From IMG/VR virus record IMGVR_UViG_3300048591_001697, positions 1 to 22,280 of that record: 22,280 nucleotides of DNA, one strand, 5' to 3'. Shown in pieces: positions 1 to 7,235 of this stretch. A program made the translations under genes and the position numbers. Within the stretch, counting starts at the first letter, position 1, and every line of letters begins with the position of its first letter. This stretch comes from a virus. The notes below the pieces were generated by a model. The model had not been told where the DNA came from and searched no databases. It worked only from the letters and a program-made list of their open reading frames with translations.

Positions 1-450
1 ACGGTGGCGGGCGGCATCGCCAAGCTGGAGTTCTACAACAACCTGCGCAAGAGCGCGGACGTCGGCGAGGACGGATTGACCCCTGTGTTTCCTGCCGGGT
101 TCGTCCACCTGCCGAAGATCGACGCGGAGTTCATCCAGCAACTCTGCGCCGAGCAACTGATTACCCGCCGTGACCGCAACGGCTTCCCCGTGCGCGAGTG
201 GCAAAAGATGCGCGAGCGCAACGAGGCGCTGGACTGCTACGTCTACGCCCGCGCCGCCGCGTCCAGCGCTGGACTGGATCGCTTCGAGGAACGCCATTGG
301 CGCGAGCTGGAGCGACAACTGGGGATGGCAGATCCGCCTGACCCCTTGACCACCACCACGATTGACGAGGCCACCCAACGCGGTGGCCTCACTGTTTCTG
401 CGCCCCGCAGCACCGGGCGACGAGTGATTAAGAGCCGGTGGCTCAGCTGA
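1..450 (+). CDS. Phage terminase large subunit (GpA family), C-terminal part; 5' end outside window
   Basis: This is the end of the ATP-driven DNA packaging motor that cuts concatemeric phage DNA and pumps it into the prohead. The frame is open from base 1, so the GTG at 4 is an internal codon and the gene starts upstream. The last ~149 residues remain and belong to the nuclease half of the GpA family. The stretch containing EWQKMRERNEALDCYVYA, followed by alanine-rich sequence and GLDR, matches the conserved end of GpA terminases, where the RNEALD segment closes the nuclease domain. The tail after about residue 105 is low-complexity (PPDPLTTTT) and ends in basic residues, a normal place for portal contact. 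The next gene is a gpW-like protein and then the portal, the lambda A-W-B order. Family assignment is firm; the ATPase motifs cannot be checked because they lie outside. Confidence 0.92.
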   Translation, partial: TVAGGIAKLEFYNNLRKSADVGEDGLTPVFPAGFVHLPKIDAEFIQQLCAEQLITRRDRNGFPVREWQKMRERNEALDCYVYARAAASSAGLDRFEERHWRELERQLGMADPPDPLTTTTIDEATQRGGLTVSAPRSTGRRVIKSRWLS

Positions 451-472
451 CAGATGTGCCGATGAGGACACG

Positions 473-679
473 ATGACTTACACCACTACTGAGCTCGACG
501 CGTTGAAGCGTGCGCTGGCCACTGGCGAACGCCGTGTGAGCTTCGGCGACAAAACGATTGAGTACCGCTCAGTCGAAGAGTTGCAGGCCGCCATTCGAAC
601 TGTCGAGACAGAGATCGCCCGTAATTCAGGGAAAAGCCTCGTCCGTCAGTTGCGCGTCATGACCCGGAAGGCGACCTGA
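473..679 (+). CDS. gpW-like head-tail joining protein
   Basis: A 68-residue protein, the same length as lambda gpW, which plugs the portal after packaging and prepares the head for tail attachment. It has a helical N terminus (TTELDALKRALATG), a short beta hairpin region with a basic strand (RRVSFGDKTIEYRS) and a second helix (VEELQAAIRTVETEIAR), which is the helix-hairpin-helix layout of the gpW fold. The C-terminal tail is basic. The start is supported by a GAGGA Shine-Dalgarno at 464-468. The stop overlaps the portal start (TGATG at 677-681), implying coupled translation. Position between terminase and portal matches lambda. The call rests on length, predicted fold and context more than on strong sequence motifs. 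Confidence 0.82.
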   Translation: MTYTTTELDALKRALATGERRVSFGDKTIEYRSVEELQAAIRTVETEIARNSGKSLVRQLRVMTRKAT

Positions 680-2172
680 TGAGCTGGTTCTCCAAACTTC
701 GGCGCGGCATGTTTGGCGGCCCGTCGCCGACTTACGACGGTATCGGCGGTGGTCGGCGGGCGATTGCCTGGCAAGTCGGCAACCCCGGCGCGGTCGCCGC
801 TCTAGCTTTCACCCAGAACGAGTTGCGCGCCAAGAGCCGCGATCTGGTGCGACGCAATGCGTGGGCGGCCGCTGGCGTGGAGGCCTTCGTCGCCAACGCG
901 ATCGGCACGGGCATCAAGCCGCAGTCGATGCTTGCAGACAACGCACTGCGGGAAGCCATTCACGCACTCTGGTGGGACTGGTGCAGTGATGCGGACGCGG
1001 CTGGCTTGACCGACTTCTACGGCCTGCAAGCACTCGCTTGCCGGGCAATGCTGGAAGGCGGAGAGGTACTAGTGCGGCTGCGCTATCGCCGACCGGAAGA
1101 TGGCCTGGCGGTTGGCCTCCAGCTCCAGCTGCTGGAACCCGAACACCTACCCACGACGATGAACCTGGAGCTGCCTTCCCGCAATGTGGTACGGGCTGGC
1201 ATCGAGTTCGATCGGCTGGGCCGCCGCGTCGCCTACCACCTGTATCGCTCGCACCCCGGTGATGGCGCTTTGGCGCCGATGTCCGGCACGGGTGGCATGG
1301 ACACCGTGCGTGTGCCTGCCTCCGAGATCATCCACTTGTTCCGTCCGCTTCGCCCTGGCCAGATCCGGGGCGAGCCTTGGTTGGCGCGGGCCCTGGTCAA
1401 GCTCAATGAGCTTGACCAATACGACGACGCCGAACTGGTGCGCAAAAAGACGGCTGCGATGTTCGCGGGCTTCATCACCCGCCTGACGCCCGAGGACAAC
1501 CTCATGGGCGATGGGCTGGCGGACGCCAACGGCGTGTCTCTGGCAGGACTGGAACCCGGAACCTTGCAGCTGCTGGAGCCTGGCGAGGACGTGAAGTTCA
1601 GTCAACCAGCCGACGTCGGCGCCAGCTACGCCGAATTCCTGCGCATGCAGTTCAGGGCCGTAGCGGCCGCGATGGGCATCACTTACGAGATGCTCACCGG
1701 CGATCTGACGCAGGTGAACTACTCGTCGATTCGCGCCGGATTGCTGGAGTTTCGCCGCCGCTGCGAAGCGATCCAGCACGGCGTGATCGTCCACCAACTC
1801 TGCCGTCCGATCTGGCGCGCATGGATGGAACAGGCTGCGCTCGAAGGTGCACTCGATCTCCCGGACTTCGTCGGACGCAAACGGGAATACTTGGCTGCTA
1901 AATGGATTCCGCAGGGCTGGCAGTGGGTTGATCCGAAGAAGGAGTTCGACGCGATGCTCACCGCAATCCGTGCCGGGTTGCTTTCGCGCTCCGAAGCCAT
2001 TTCCGCCTTCGGCTACGACGCCGAAGATATCGACCGCGAGATCGCGGCCGACAACCAGCGGGCCGATGAGCTGGGGCTGGTCTTCGACTCCGACCCGCGC
2101 CACGACAAATCGCCTTTCAACGCGGTGGCGACAGCCACTCCGGCTCTGCCGCAAGAACCCCAGGACAACTGA
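679..2172 (+). CDS. Phage portal protein, lambda B family
   Basis: 497-residue portal subunit, which forms the dodecameric ring at one capsid vertex through which DNA enters and leaves and to which terminase and connectors bind. Family signatures are visible: an N-terminal segment with SRDLVRRN and then AVEAF/VANAIGTGIKP-like sequence (residues about 53-81), a central region with the turn LRPGQIRGEPWLA, and the conserved VNYSSIRAG motif at residues 346-354 followed by a basic helix (EFRRRCEAIQ). The C terminus (from about residue 425) has the FGYDAEDIDREIA helix typical of lambda-type portals. Length is close to the family norm (lambda B is 533). It starts on the TGATG overlap with the gpW-like gene and is followed after one base by the head protease gene. 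The gene is complete. Confidence 0.95.
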   Translation: MSWFSKLRRGMFGGPSPTYDGIGGGRRAIAWQVGNPGAVAALAFTQNELRAKSRDLVRRNAWAAAGVEAFVANAIGTGIKPQSMLADNALREAIHALWWDWCSDADAAGLTDFYGLQALACRAMLEGGEVLVRLRYRRPEDGLAVGLQLQLLEPEHLPTTMNLELPSRNVVRAGIEFDRLGRRVAYHLYRSHPGDGALAPMSGTGGMDTVRVPASEIIHLFRPLRPGQIRGEPWLARALVKLNELDQYDDAELVRKKTAAMFAGFITRLTPEDNLMGDGLADANGVSLAGLEPGTLQLLEPGEDVKFSQPADVGASYAEFLRMQFRAVAAAMGITYEMLTGDLTQVNYSSIRAGLLEFRRRCEAIQHGVIVHQLCRPIWRAWMEQAALEGALDLPDFVGRKREYLAAKWIPQGWQWVDPKKEFDAMLTAIRAGLLSRSEAISAFGYDAEDIDREIAADNQRADELGLVFDSDPRHDKSPFNAVATATPALPQEPQDN

Positions 2173-2173
2173 C

Positions 2174-3493
2174 ATGCAGCTCGTACACCTGGCGTCCCGT
2201 CTCTACGGGACGCCGCTTCTCATTGCGCGTTCGAAACTGGACGTGATCCTGTCCGTCCTCGGCCCGCGCATCGGATTGCCCGAGATCGATGCTGCCGTCC
2301 CGGTTCCCACTTCGAAACCGGGCACCTCGTTCGGGCAGCCCAGCATCGCGATCATTCACGTGCACGGCACCTTGGTGCGACGGGCGATGGGACTGGAGGC
2401 GGCGTCGGGTTTGACCTCCTATGGGGAGATCGCGGCACGCCTCGACGCCGCGCTGGCGGACCCACAGGTCAGCGGCATCCTGCTCGACGTCGACTCCCCT
2501 GGTGGCGAAGCGGGTGGCGTGTTTGAGCTGGCCGAGCGGATTCGCACCGCCAACGACATCAAGCCGGTCTGGGCGCATGCCAACGACTCGGCGTACTCGG
2601 CGGCATACGCGATTGCAGCCGCCGCATCGCGCCTGACCCTGTCGCAAACCGCAGGTGTGGGCTCCATCGGTGTCATTGCGCTGCACGTCGACCAGTCCGT
2701 CAAGGATGCCAAGGACGGCGTCGACTTCACCGCGATCTACGCCGGCCACCACAAGAACGACTTTTCTCCCCATGCGCCGTTGTCACCACAGGCGGCTTCC
2801 ACCCTGCAGGCGGAAGTGGATCGGCTCTACGGAATCTTCGTCAGCCAGGTCGCGCAGATGCGCGGTCTGGACAGCGATGCCGTGCGAGCGACCGAAGCAG
2901 GCTTGATCTTCGGGGATGCGGCGGTCGCAACAGGACTGGCCGACGCCGTGATGAGTTTCGACCAGGTTCTGGTCGAGTTCACCAACGCGCTGGATGCGCA
3001 ACGCCGACTGGCGACACCCAGCGCCAATACCGCGAAGCGCCGCCCCCAAGCTCGCGCCTCGCCCGTGGCACTGAACGCGAGCCATCAGATTTTCAGCCAT
3101 CAACACTCTCATTTGGAGCAGACCATGACCGACCAAGAACAGCAGCCCCCGATGGACGACCCCGATCCGGAGCTCACGCCAGAGCCGCCGGAGACCCCAG
3201 CGCAAGAACCCGCAGCACCGCCCGTTGCCGCATCGATCACCGGTGCGACCACCAACGGCCGTATCGAGGCACAAGCCATTGCCGAGATCTGCCTGATCGC
3301 TGGCACACCACAGCGCACGGCGGAATTTCTCGCATCCGGGATGAACGAGGCCCAAGTCCGCCGCGCACTGCTCGAGGCTCGCGCTGAACAGCCGGAGATT
3401 GCCTCACGCATCACCGCCGATGCGGGAACCACCGTGCGGCCGGAGAGCAGCCCGGTCGTTGCCGCCGTCAAGAAACTCGCCACGAAGGAGTAA
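2174..3493 (+). CDS. Head maturation protease, S49 (SppA/ClpP-fold) family, with C-terminal scaffold domain
   Basis: 439-residue protein corresponding to lambda gpC, which processes the portal and scaffold during prohead maturation. Residues 56-250 form an S49 serine peptidase domain: a strand IAIIHVHGTL, the DVDSPGGE oxyanion-type turn (105-112), then the nucleophile region with probable catalytic S142 (AYSAAYAIA) and the downstream VGSIGV, and K194 in AIYAGHHKND as the likely general-base lysine. Residues 270-315 are a basic, low-complexity linker. From residue 318 the sequence becomes acidic and proline-rich, then helical, as expected for a scaffold. The start was set at ATG 2174, one base after the portal stop; an upstream extension to 1847 would lie inside the portal gene and is not credible. 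The last third is probably also made as a separate protein from an internal start (see 3125). Confidence 0.92.
   Translation: MQLVHLASRLYGTPLLIARSKLDVILSVLGPRIGLPEIDAAVPVPTSKPGTSFGQPSIAIIHVHGTLVRRAMGLEAASGLTSYGEIAARLDAALADPQVSGILLDVDSPGGEAGGVFELAERIRTANDIKPVWAHANDSAYSAAYAIAAAASRLTLSQTAGVGSIGVIALHVDQSVKDAKDGVDFTAIYAGHHKNDFSPHAPLSPQAASTLQAEVDRLYGIFVSQVAQMRGLDSDAVRATEAGLIFGDAAVATGLADAVMSFDQVLVEFTNALDAQRRLATPSANTAKRRPQARASPVALNASHQIFSHQHSHLEQTMTDQEQQPPMDDPDPELTPEPPETPAQEPAAPPVAASITGATTNGRIEAQAIAEICLIAGTPQRTAEFLASGMNEAQVRRALLEARAEQPEIASRITADAGTTVRPESSPVVAAVKKLATKE
3125..3493 (+). CDS. Scaffold protein made from an in-frame internal start (Nu3-like)
   Basis: Inside the protease gene, and in the same frame, an ATG at 3125 is preceded by GGAG at 3115-3118 with a spacing of six bases, a better ribosome site than that of most genes here. 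Starting there gives a 122-residue protein: an acidic, proline-rich N terminus (DDPDPELTPEPPETP), a flexible PAAPPVAAS segment, and then two helices (about residues 40-95) with the sequence EAQAIAEICLIAG and NEAQVRRALLEAR, ending in a lysine-containing tail. This mirrors lambda C/Nu3, where the scaffold is the C-terminal part of the protease gene expressed on its own. The scaffold directs major capsid assembly and is then degraded. The site is seen in the sequence; separate expression is inferred. Confidence 0.75.
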   Translation: MTDQEQQPPMDDPDPELTPEPPETPAQEPAAPPVAASITGATTNGRIEAQAIAEICLIAGTPQRTAEFLASGMNEAQVRRALLEARAEQPEIASRITADAGTTVRPESSPVVAAVKKLATKE

Positions 3494-3496
3494 GCC

Positions 3497-3874
3497 ATGT
3501 CTGCAATTCAGGAAACCAACAATCTCGGTGATCTCCTCAAGTACGAGGCGCCGAATCTCTATTCACGCGACCTGGCCACGGTTGCTGCTGGTCAGAACCT
3601 GCAGCTAGGCACCATCGTCGGCCGCGACAGTACGACCGGCAAGCTGAAAGCTCTCGACCCGGCCGCCACCGATGGCACTGAGAACGCGGTCGGCGTGCTC
3701 GCCGCTGACGTGGACGCGACCCCGATCGACCGGGAAGACGCGCTGCTGGTCTCCCGCCACGCCATCGTCGCCAGCCATGCCCTGGTGTGGCCGGTCGCTA
3801 TCACCCCTACCGAGAAGGCCACTGCGATCGCTCAGATCGAAGCGCGTGGCGTCCTTGTCCGAACCGCCGCCTGA
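3497..3874 (+). CDS. Head decoration protein, lambda gpD family
   Basis: 125-residue capsid-stabilising protein that would bind as trimers on the expanded head surface. The sequence shows the gpD layout: a disordered N terminus with KYEAPNLYSRD, then a beta-rich core with GQNLQLGTIVGRDSTTGK, the conserved DGTENAVGVL turn, and SRHAIVASHALVWP near the C terminus. It is slightly longer than lambda gpD (110). The start has AAGGAG at 3485-3490, six bases upstream. It lies three bases after the protease/scaffold stop and just before the major capsid gene, the same order as lambda C-Nu3-D-E. Confidence 0.9.
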   Translation: MSAIQETNNLGDLLKYEAPNLYSRDLATVAAGQNLQLGTIVGRDSTTGKLKALDPAATDGTENAVGVLAADVDATPIDREDALLVSRHAIVASHALVWPVAITPTEKATAIAQIEARGVLVRTAA

Positions 3875-3888
3875 ATTAGGAGACAACC

Positions 3889-4893
3889 ATGCAGAACCCT
3901 TTTACCAATCCCGCGTTCTCGATGGCGGCGCTCACGGCGGCCATCAACATTCTCCCCAACCGTTATGGCCGCATCGAGGATCTCGGCCTAATGCCGGCCA
4001 AGCCAGTGCGCCAGCGCCAAGTCATCGTCGAGGAGATGAATGGAGTGCTGAACCTGCTGCCGACCTTGCCGCCGGGCGCCCCGGGCACGGTCGGTGTGCG
4101 CGGTAAGCGCACCTTGCGTTCGTTCGTGATCCCCCACATCCCGCATGACGATGTCGTCCTGCCGGAAGAGGTTCAGGGCATCCGCGCCTTTGGCTCGGAG
4201 ACTGAAACGGAAGCCGTCGCGGGCGTCATCGCGCGGCATCTGGAGACCATGCGTAACAAGCACGCGATCACGCTGGAACACCTGCGCATGGGCGCACTCA
4301 AGGGCGTCATCCTGGATGCCGACGGCTCTGTGCTGTATGACCTGTTCGACGAGTTCGACATCACGCCGCAGACCATCGCATTTGATCTCGGCAATGCCGG
4401 CACCAATGTGAAGGCGAAATGTCTCGCGACCCTGGCCGCGATCGAGGACAACCTCAAGGGCGAGTTCATGAGCGGTGTGCACTGCCTGTGCTCACCGGAG
4501 TTCTTCACCGCGCTGACCGGTCATGCCAAAGTCGAGAAAGCGTTCGAGAACTGGCAGCAGGGCGCCATCCTGATCAACGACGTGCGCCGGGGCTTCACCT
4601 ACGCCGGCATCACCTTCGAGGAGTATCGCGGGCAGGCAACCGATCCCACCGGCACCACCCGTCGCTTCATCGCGGCTGGCGAGGCCCATGCCTTCCCGCT
4701 GGGTACGGTGGATACCTTCGGCACCTACTTCGCGCCGGCTGACTTCAACGAGACGGTAAACACCATCGGGCAGACGCTCTATGCCAAGCAGGAGCCGCGC
4801 AAGTTCGATCGTGGCACCGACTTGCATACCCAGTCGAATCCGCTGCCCATGTGCCACCGCCCGGGTGTGCTCGTGAAGCTGACGGTGGCGTGA
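3889..4893 (+). CDS. Major capsid protein, lambda gpE family
   Basis: 334-residue main shell protein, close to lambda gpE (341). The N terminus (FTNPAFSMAALTAAINILPN, then YGRIEDLGL) and the following turn with PVRQRQVIVEEMNGVLNLLP are typical of this HK97-fold family. Further on it has an RGKRTLRSFVIPHIPHDD segment and then a helix with HLETMRNKHAITLEHLRMGALKG before the hallmark GVILDADGSVLYD stretch, where the spine helix meets the P domain. The C-terminal region carries EARRFIAAGEAHAFP-like and TYFAPADFNETVNT sequence, also typical. A strong AGGAG at 3878-3882 sits six bases before the ATG, fitting high expression. The stop overlaps the next start by one base (TGATG). Confidence 0.94.
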   Translation: MQNPFTNPAFSMAALTAAINILPNRYGRIEDLGLMPAKPVRQRQVIVEEMNGVLNLLPTLPPGAPGTVGVRGKRTLRSFVIPHIPHDDVVLPEEVQGIRAFGSETETEAVAGVIARHLETMRNKHAITLEHLRMGALKGVILDADGSVLYDLFDEFDITPQTIAFDLGNAGTNVKAKCLATLAAIEDNLKGEFMSGVHCLCSPEFFTALTGHAKVEKAFENWQQGAILINDVRRGFTYAGITFEEYRGQATDPTGTTRRFIAAGEAHAFPLGTVDTFGTYFAPADFNETVNTIGQTLYAKQEPRKFDRGTDLHTQSNPLPMCHRPGVLVKLTVA

Positions 4894-5195
4894 TGGGTCT
4901 CGTAGAACAGGTCTATTCGGCGGCCAAGAGCGCGGGTCTGCTGCACGAATGCCATTGGCAGCCTGCCGATGGCTCGCCGCTGCAGACGCACGCAGTCGGC
5001 TTCACTGCGCCGGATGACACCGTGTTCGACGGGCTGACCTCGACCACCGATTACCAGATGTCCTACCCGGCATCGGTCCTCAAAGGTCTGGCAGCACGCG
5101 ATACGGTCGAGATCGGTGGTGTGATCTATCAAGTGCGCAGCACCCGGGCTGTGGGCGACGGCTCGGAGATGCGCGCACAGCTCACCCGGGTGTAG
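4893..5195 (+). CDS. Head-tail connector, FII-like
   Basis: 100-residue protein in the position of lambda FII, the connector that joins the closed head to the tail. The sequence is mostly beta: after an N-terminal helix (GLVEQVYSAAKSAGLL) it has SPLQTHAVGFTAPDDTVFDG, a strand around YQMSYPASVLKGL, and the conserved pattern ARDTVEIGGVIYQVRST followed by a closing strand, which matches the '..l..GD.v.i.g..y.V' core of FII-type proteins. The start is the ATG overlapping the capsid stop (TGATG at 4891-4895); an earlier in-frame ATG at 4851 would overlap the capsid gene and is rejected. No FI-like gene precedes it. The call rests on context and pattern rather than strong identity. Confidence 0.68.
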   Translation: MGLVEQVYSAAKSAGLLHECHWQPADGSPLQTHAVGFTAPDDTVFDGLTSTTDYQMSYPASVLKGLAARDTVEIGGVIYQVRSTRAVGDGSEMRAQLTRV

Positions 5196-5199
5196 TGCC

Positions 5200-5646
5200 A
5201 TGTCTGGCAACTCGATCCGCGAACAGATTCTGCTCGCGGTGATGGCGGCTGTCCGCACGCCAGTGGAGTCGCTCGGGGCGACGCTGCACCGCTCGCCCAC
5301 GGTGGCCATCAGCCGGGAGCAATGCCCAGCGCTGGTGGTGTTCCCCGAGTCCGAGTCGATCACCGAGCGCGCCAACGACCGCGTCACGCGCGAGCTCACG
5401 GTGCGCCTGGTCGCGCTCGCCCGCGCAGTGCCTCCCGCAATTCCGGAGACAGAAGCCGACCGGCTGATCACTGCCGCACACGCCGCGCTGCTGGCCGACC
5501 GAAATCTGGGCGGCCTTGCCTTGGGGCTGCGCGAGCAGGAATGCGAGTGGGACGTCGAGGATGCCGATGCGGTGGCAGCCACCATCCCCGCACGCTACGC
5601 GATCACCTACCGGACGCTCGACACCGACCTTTCAACCAAGGGATGA
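5200..5646 (+). CDS. Probable tail terminator protein (U-like position)
   Basis: 148 residues, starting four bases after the connector stop. It has an N-terminal helix (NSIREQILLAVMAAV), a central strand pair with CPALVVFPESESI and RELTVRLVALAR, a long helix with ETEADRLITAAHAALLAD, and a final part containing WDVEDADAVAATIPARYAIT, which closes the sheet. This helix-strand-strand-helix-strand layout with the '..a.r...itYrT' ending is the pattern of tail terminator (lambda U/gp17-type) proteins that cap the tail tube and define the tail end that docks to the head. Function is inferred from layout and from its place between the connector and tail tube genes; no decisive motif is visible. It overlaps the following small gene's upstream ATG. 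Confidence 0.5.
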   Translation: MSGNSIREQILLAVMAAVRTPVESLGATLHRSPTVAISREQCPALVVFPESESITERANDRVTRELTVRLVALARAVPPAIPETEADRLITAAHAALLADRNLGGLALGLREQECEWDVEDADAVAATIPARYAITYRTLDTDLSTKG

Positions 5647-5651
5647 CACCC

Positions 5652-5873
5652 ATGACCTCCATCGTTCTGACCCGCCCGCACACCCACGCGGGCCAAGCCC
5701 ACAAGGCGGGCGAGCGGCTTGATGTGGACGGCGGTACTGCCGACTGGCTCATCGCCAACGGCATCGCTCGCCACGACCGCCCGTCTGCTCCCGTACCGCA
5801 GCCCGAAGGCGACGGCACATCCATCGAACCCATTCGCCCCATCACCACCCAACGCAAGGAATCCAAATCATGA
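5652..5873 (+). CDS. Small unknown protein of the tail operon
   Basis: 73 residues and not assigned to a known function. The first half (TRPHTHAGQAHKAGERL, then DWLIANGIARHD) looks like a compact domain in which a 'H..aG..h..G..l.v....a.wL...Gia' pattern is followed by a disordered proline-rich, basic tail. Small proteins of this kind are often found just upstream of the tail tube gene in proteobacterial phages. Two in-frame starts exist, 5643 and 5652. The AAGG at 5639-5642 directly abuts the first but is nine bases from the second, so 5652 is preferred. Its stop overlaps the tail tube start (ATGA at 5870-5873). Confidence 0.62.
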   Translation: MTSIVLTRPHTHAGQAHKAGERLDVDGGTADWLIANGIARHDRPSAPVPQPEGDGTSIEPIRPITTQRKESKS

Positions 5874-6622
5874 GCACCTACGCCAGTTTTCAGGGCCGCG
5901 TCTTTCTCGGCAAGCGCGACGAATCCGGCCTGCCCATCGAAGTGCGCTCGCCCGGCAACGTCGCCGAGCTCAAACTCTCGCTCAAGACCGACGTGCTGGA
6001 GCACTACGAGAGCCAGACCGGGCAGCGCTCGCTCGACCACCGGATGGTCAAGCAGAAATCGGCCACCGTGAATCTCACCATAGAGGAGTTCACCAAGGAA
6101 AACCTCGCCCTGGCGCTGTACGGCAACCACATCACCGGCAGCACGGGCTCGGTGACCGCTGAGACCATCGGCGGCGAGGCTCCGGTGGTCGGCGACCGCT
6201 ACTTCTTCGCTCACCCCAAGGTGTCGGCGGTCGTGGTCACCGACTCGGCAGGTACGCCCGCTACGCTGACCGCAGGCACCCACTACACGGTGGACACCGA
6301 CTTCGGTGCCCTCCAGTTTCTGGATATCACCAGCTTCACTGCGCCGTTCAAGGCAGCCTACACCTACGGCGTGACCACCGAGATCGGCATCTTCACGCAG
6401 TCGGTGCCGGAGCGGTATCTGCGCCTGGAAGGCATCAACACCGCGCAGGGCAACGCCAAGGTACTGGTTGAGCTGTACCGCGTCGCCTTCGATCCCTTGA
6501 AGGAAATCTCCTTCATCTCGGACGAGTACAACAAGTTCGAACTGGAAGGCTCGCTCCTGGCCGATACCACCAAGCCCTATGACGCAGTGCTGGGCCAGTT
6601 CGGCCGCATCGTCCAACTGTGA
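5870..6622 (+). CDS. Major tail tube protein
   Basis: 250-residue protein that should polymerise into the tail tube. The start has AAGGA at 5856-5860 and overlaps the previous stop. The core (residues 1-90) begins STYASFQGRVFLGKRDESG and contains the paired strands and helix (NLTIEEFTKENLALALYG) of tube proteins; the last part (from about 175) has QGNAKVLVELYRVAFDP and closing strands ending GQFGRIVQL. Between them, about residues 100-172, lies an inserted beta module with HYTVDTDFGALQFLD and AAYTYG, which resembles the tandem modules of the 1201-residue distal protein downstream. Position right before the tail-assembly chaperone is as in lambda V-G. No sheath gene accompanies it, arguing for a non-contractile tail. 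Confidence 0.8.
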   Translation: MSTYASFQGRVFLGKRDESGLPIEVRSPGNVAELKLSLKTDVLEHYESQTGQRSLDHRMVKQKSATVNLTIEEFTKENLALALYGNHITGSTGSVTAETIGGEAPVVGDRYFFAHPKVSAVVVTDSAGTPATLTAGTHYTVDTDFGALQFLDITSFTAPFKAAYTYGVTTEIGIFTQSVPERYLRLEGINTAQGNAKVLVELYRVAFDPLKEISFISDEYNKFELEGSLLADTTKPYDAVLGQFGRIVQL

Positions 6623-6630
6623 GGCCTGCC

Positions 6631-7029
6631 ATGAGCGACCTGGACAAACTCGTTCCACAAGCCGTCGAGATCTCCCTGGCGGGCGAAGTCGTCGCCGTCA
6701 AGCCGCTGAAAATCGGTCAGATGCCCGCCTTTCTGCGGGCCATCACCCCGGTGATGCAGCAGCTCGGCGGCGACGGCATTGACTGGCTGGCGCTGTTCGG
6801 CGAACACGGCGACGACTTACTCACAGCGGTATCGATTGCCATCGGCAAACCGCGCGCGTGGGTCGATGCACTCGATGCCGACGAAGCGATCCTCGTGGCT
6901 GCCAAGGTGATAGAGGTCAATGCCGATTTTTTTACCCGGACCGTGATGCCGCGTCTGAACGAGCAAATGGGCGGCCTGTTCGCGCAGGCGAGCACGGCGA
7001 CGGTTGGTTCGACACCGTCCAGCATCTGA
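6631..7029 (+). CDS. Tail-assembly chaperone, short (G-like) form
   Basis: 132-residue zero-frame product, equivalent to lambda gpG, which coats the tape measure protein before tube polymerisation. It contains AVKPLKIGQMPAFLRAI, a mid helix around WLALFGEHGDDLLTAVSIA, and the EVNADFF segment that is common in this family. The start at ATG 6631 has GAGG at 6621-6624 (spacing six); the in-frame GTG at 6619 would overlap the tube stop and is less likely. Right after VNAD the sequence runs through a T7 slippery run (6927-6933). Zero-frame translation continues to the stop at 7027-7029; a fraction of ribosomes probably shift to make the longer form. Confidence 0.82.
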   Translation: MSDLDKLVPQAVEISLAGEVVAVKPLKIGQMPAFLRAITPVMQQLGGDGIDWLALFGEHGDDLLTAVSIAIGKPRAWVDALDADEAILVAAKVIEVNADFFTRTVMPRLNEQMGGLFAQASTATVGSTPSSI

Positions 7030-7235
7030 TTGCCCACGGCCACCGGCTGCCGGACATCCTCGACTACACCCTGGCGCAGGTGCACGGCTTCGCTGCCGCC
7101 ACCGTGCGGGAGGACGCCGCACGCGATGCGCGGCTGCTCTCGCTGATCGCCATCGGCGCACGCGGCGATCCACGTCACATCGACCAGACCCTCGACAGGC
7201 TCCAAGACCATGCGCATCTCGGTTCGCATCGATAG
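6631..7235 (+). CDS. Tail-assembly chaperone, long (GT-like) form by -1 frameshift
   Basis: A -1 shift at 6927-6933 would join the first 101 residues of the short form to a 100-residue extension read from 6933 to the stop at 7233-7235, about 201 residues in all. The extension includes WFDTVQHLIAHGHRLPDILD and then YTLAQVHGFAAAT, a 'GH....il.yTl.Q...f..a' pattern seen in T-type chaperone domains, followed by a basic-acidic helical tail. There is no ATG, GTG or TTG in that frame between the shift site and 7080, inside the domain, so independent translation of an intact T domain is unlikely. In lambda the GT form recruits tail tube protein to the tape measure. The end overlaps the next gene's start (7210). 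The shift is inferred and not shown directly. Confidence 0.72.
6927..6933 (+). promoter_or_regulatory. Probable -1 ribosomal frameshift (slippery) site, T TTT TTT
   Basis: Seven consecutive T bases are placed in the zero frame as gaT TTT TTT acc, an X XXY YYZ heptamer on which both P-site and A-site Phe tRNAs can re-pair after slipping back one base. It is the only homopolymer of this length near the overlap of the two chaperone frames. No strong hairpin is evident at the usual 5-9 base spacing; a small GCCTG/CAGGC stem lies farther on at 6974-6989. Confidence 0.7.

Noticed and set aside
1847-2173. Upstream extension of the protease frame
   Set aside because: It overlaps the portal gene by more than 300 bases with Arg/Ser-rich sequence of shadow type; ATG 2174 directly after the portal stop is the natural start.
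1147-2175. Minus-strand open frame (342 codons) opposite the portal gene
   Set aside because: Mirror of the portal coding region; the portal is clearly the real gene, and the antisense product has no recognisable features.
6858-6932. ATG at 6858 as an independent start for the T-like chaperone domain
   Set aside because: The first part of that frame is cysteine/arginine-rich shadow sequence (MGRCTRCRRSDPRGCQG), no good ribosome site precedes it, and a slippery T7 run offers a better explanation.
6974-6989. GCCTG/CAGGC hairpin downstream of the slippery run as a frameshift stimulator
   Set aside because: It is only five base pairs and about 40 bases beyond the heptamer, too distant for the usual 5-9 base spacing, so I did not call it as a functional element.
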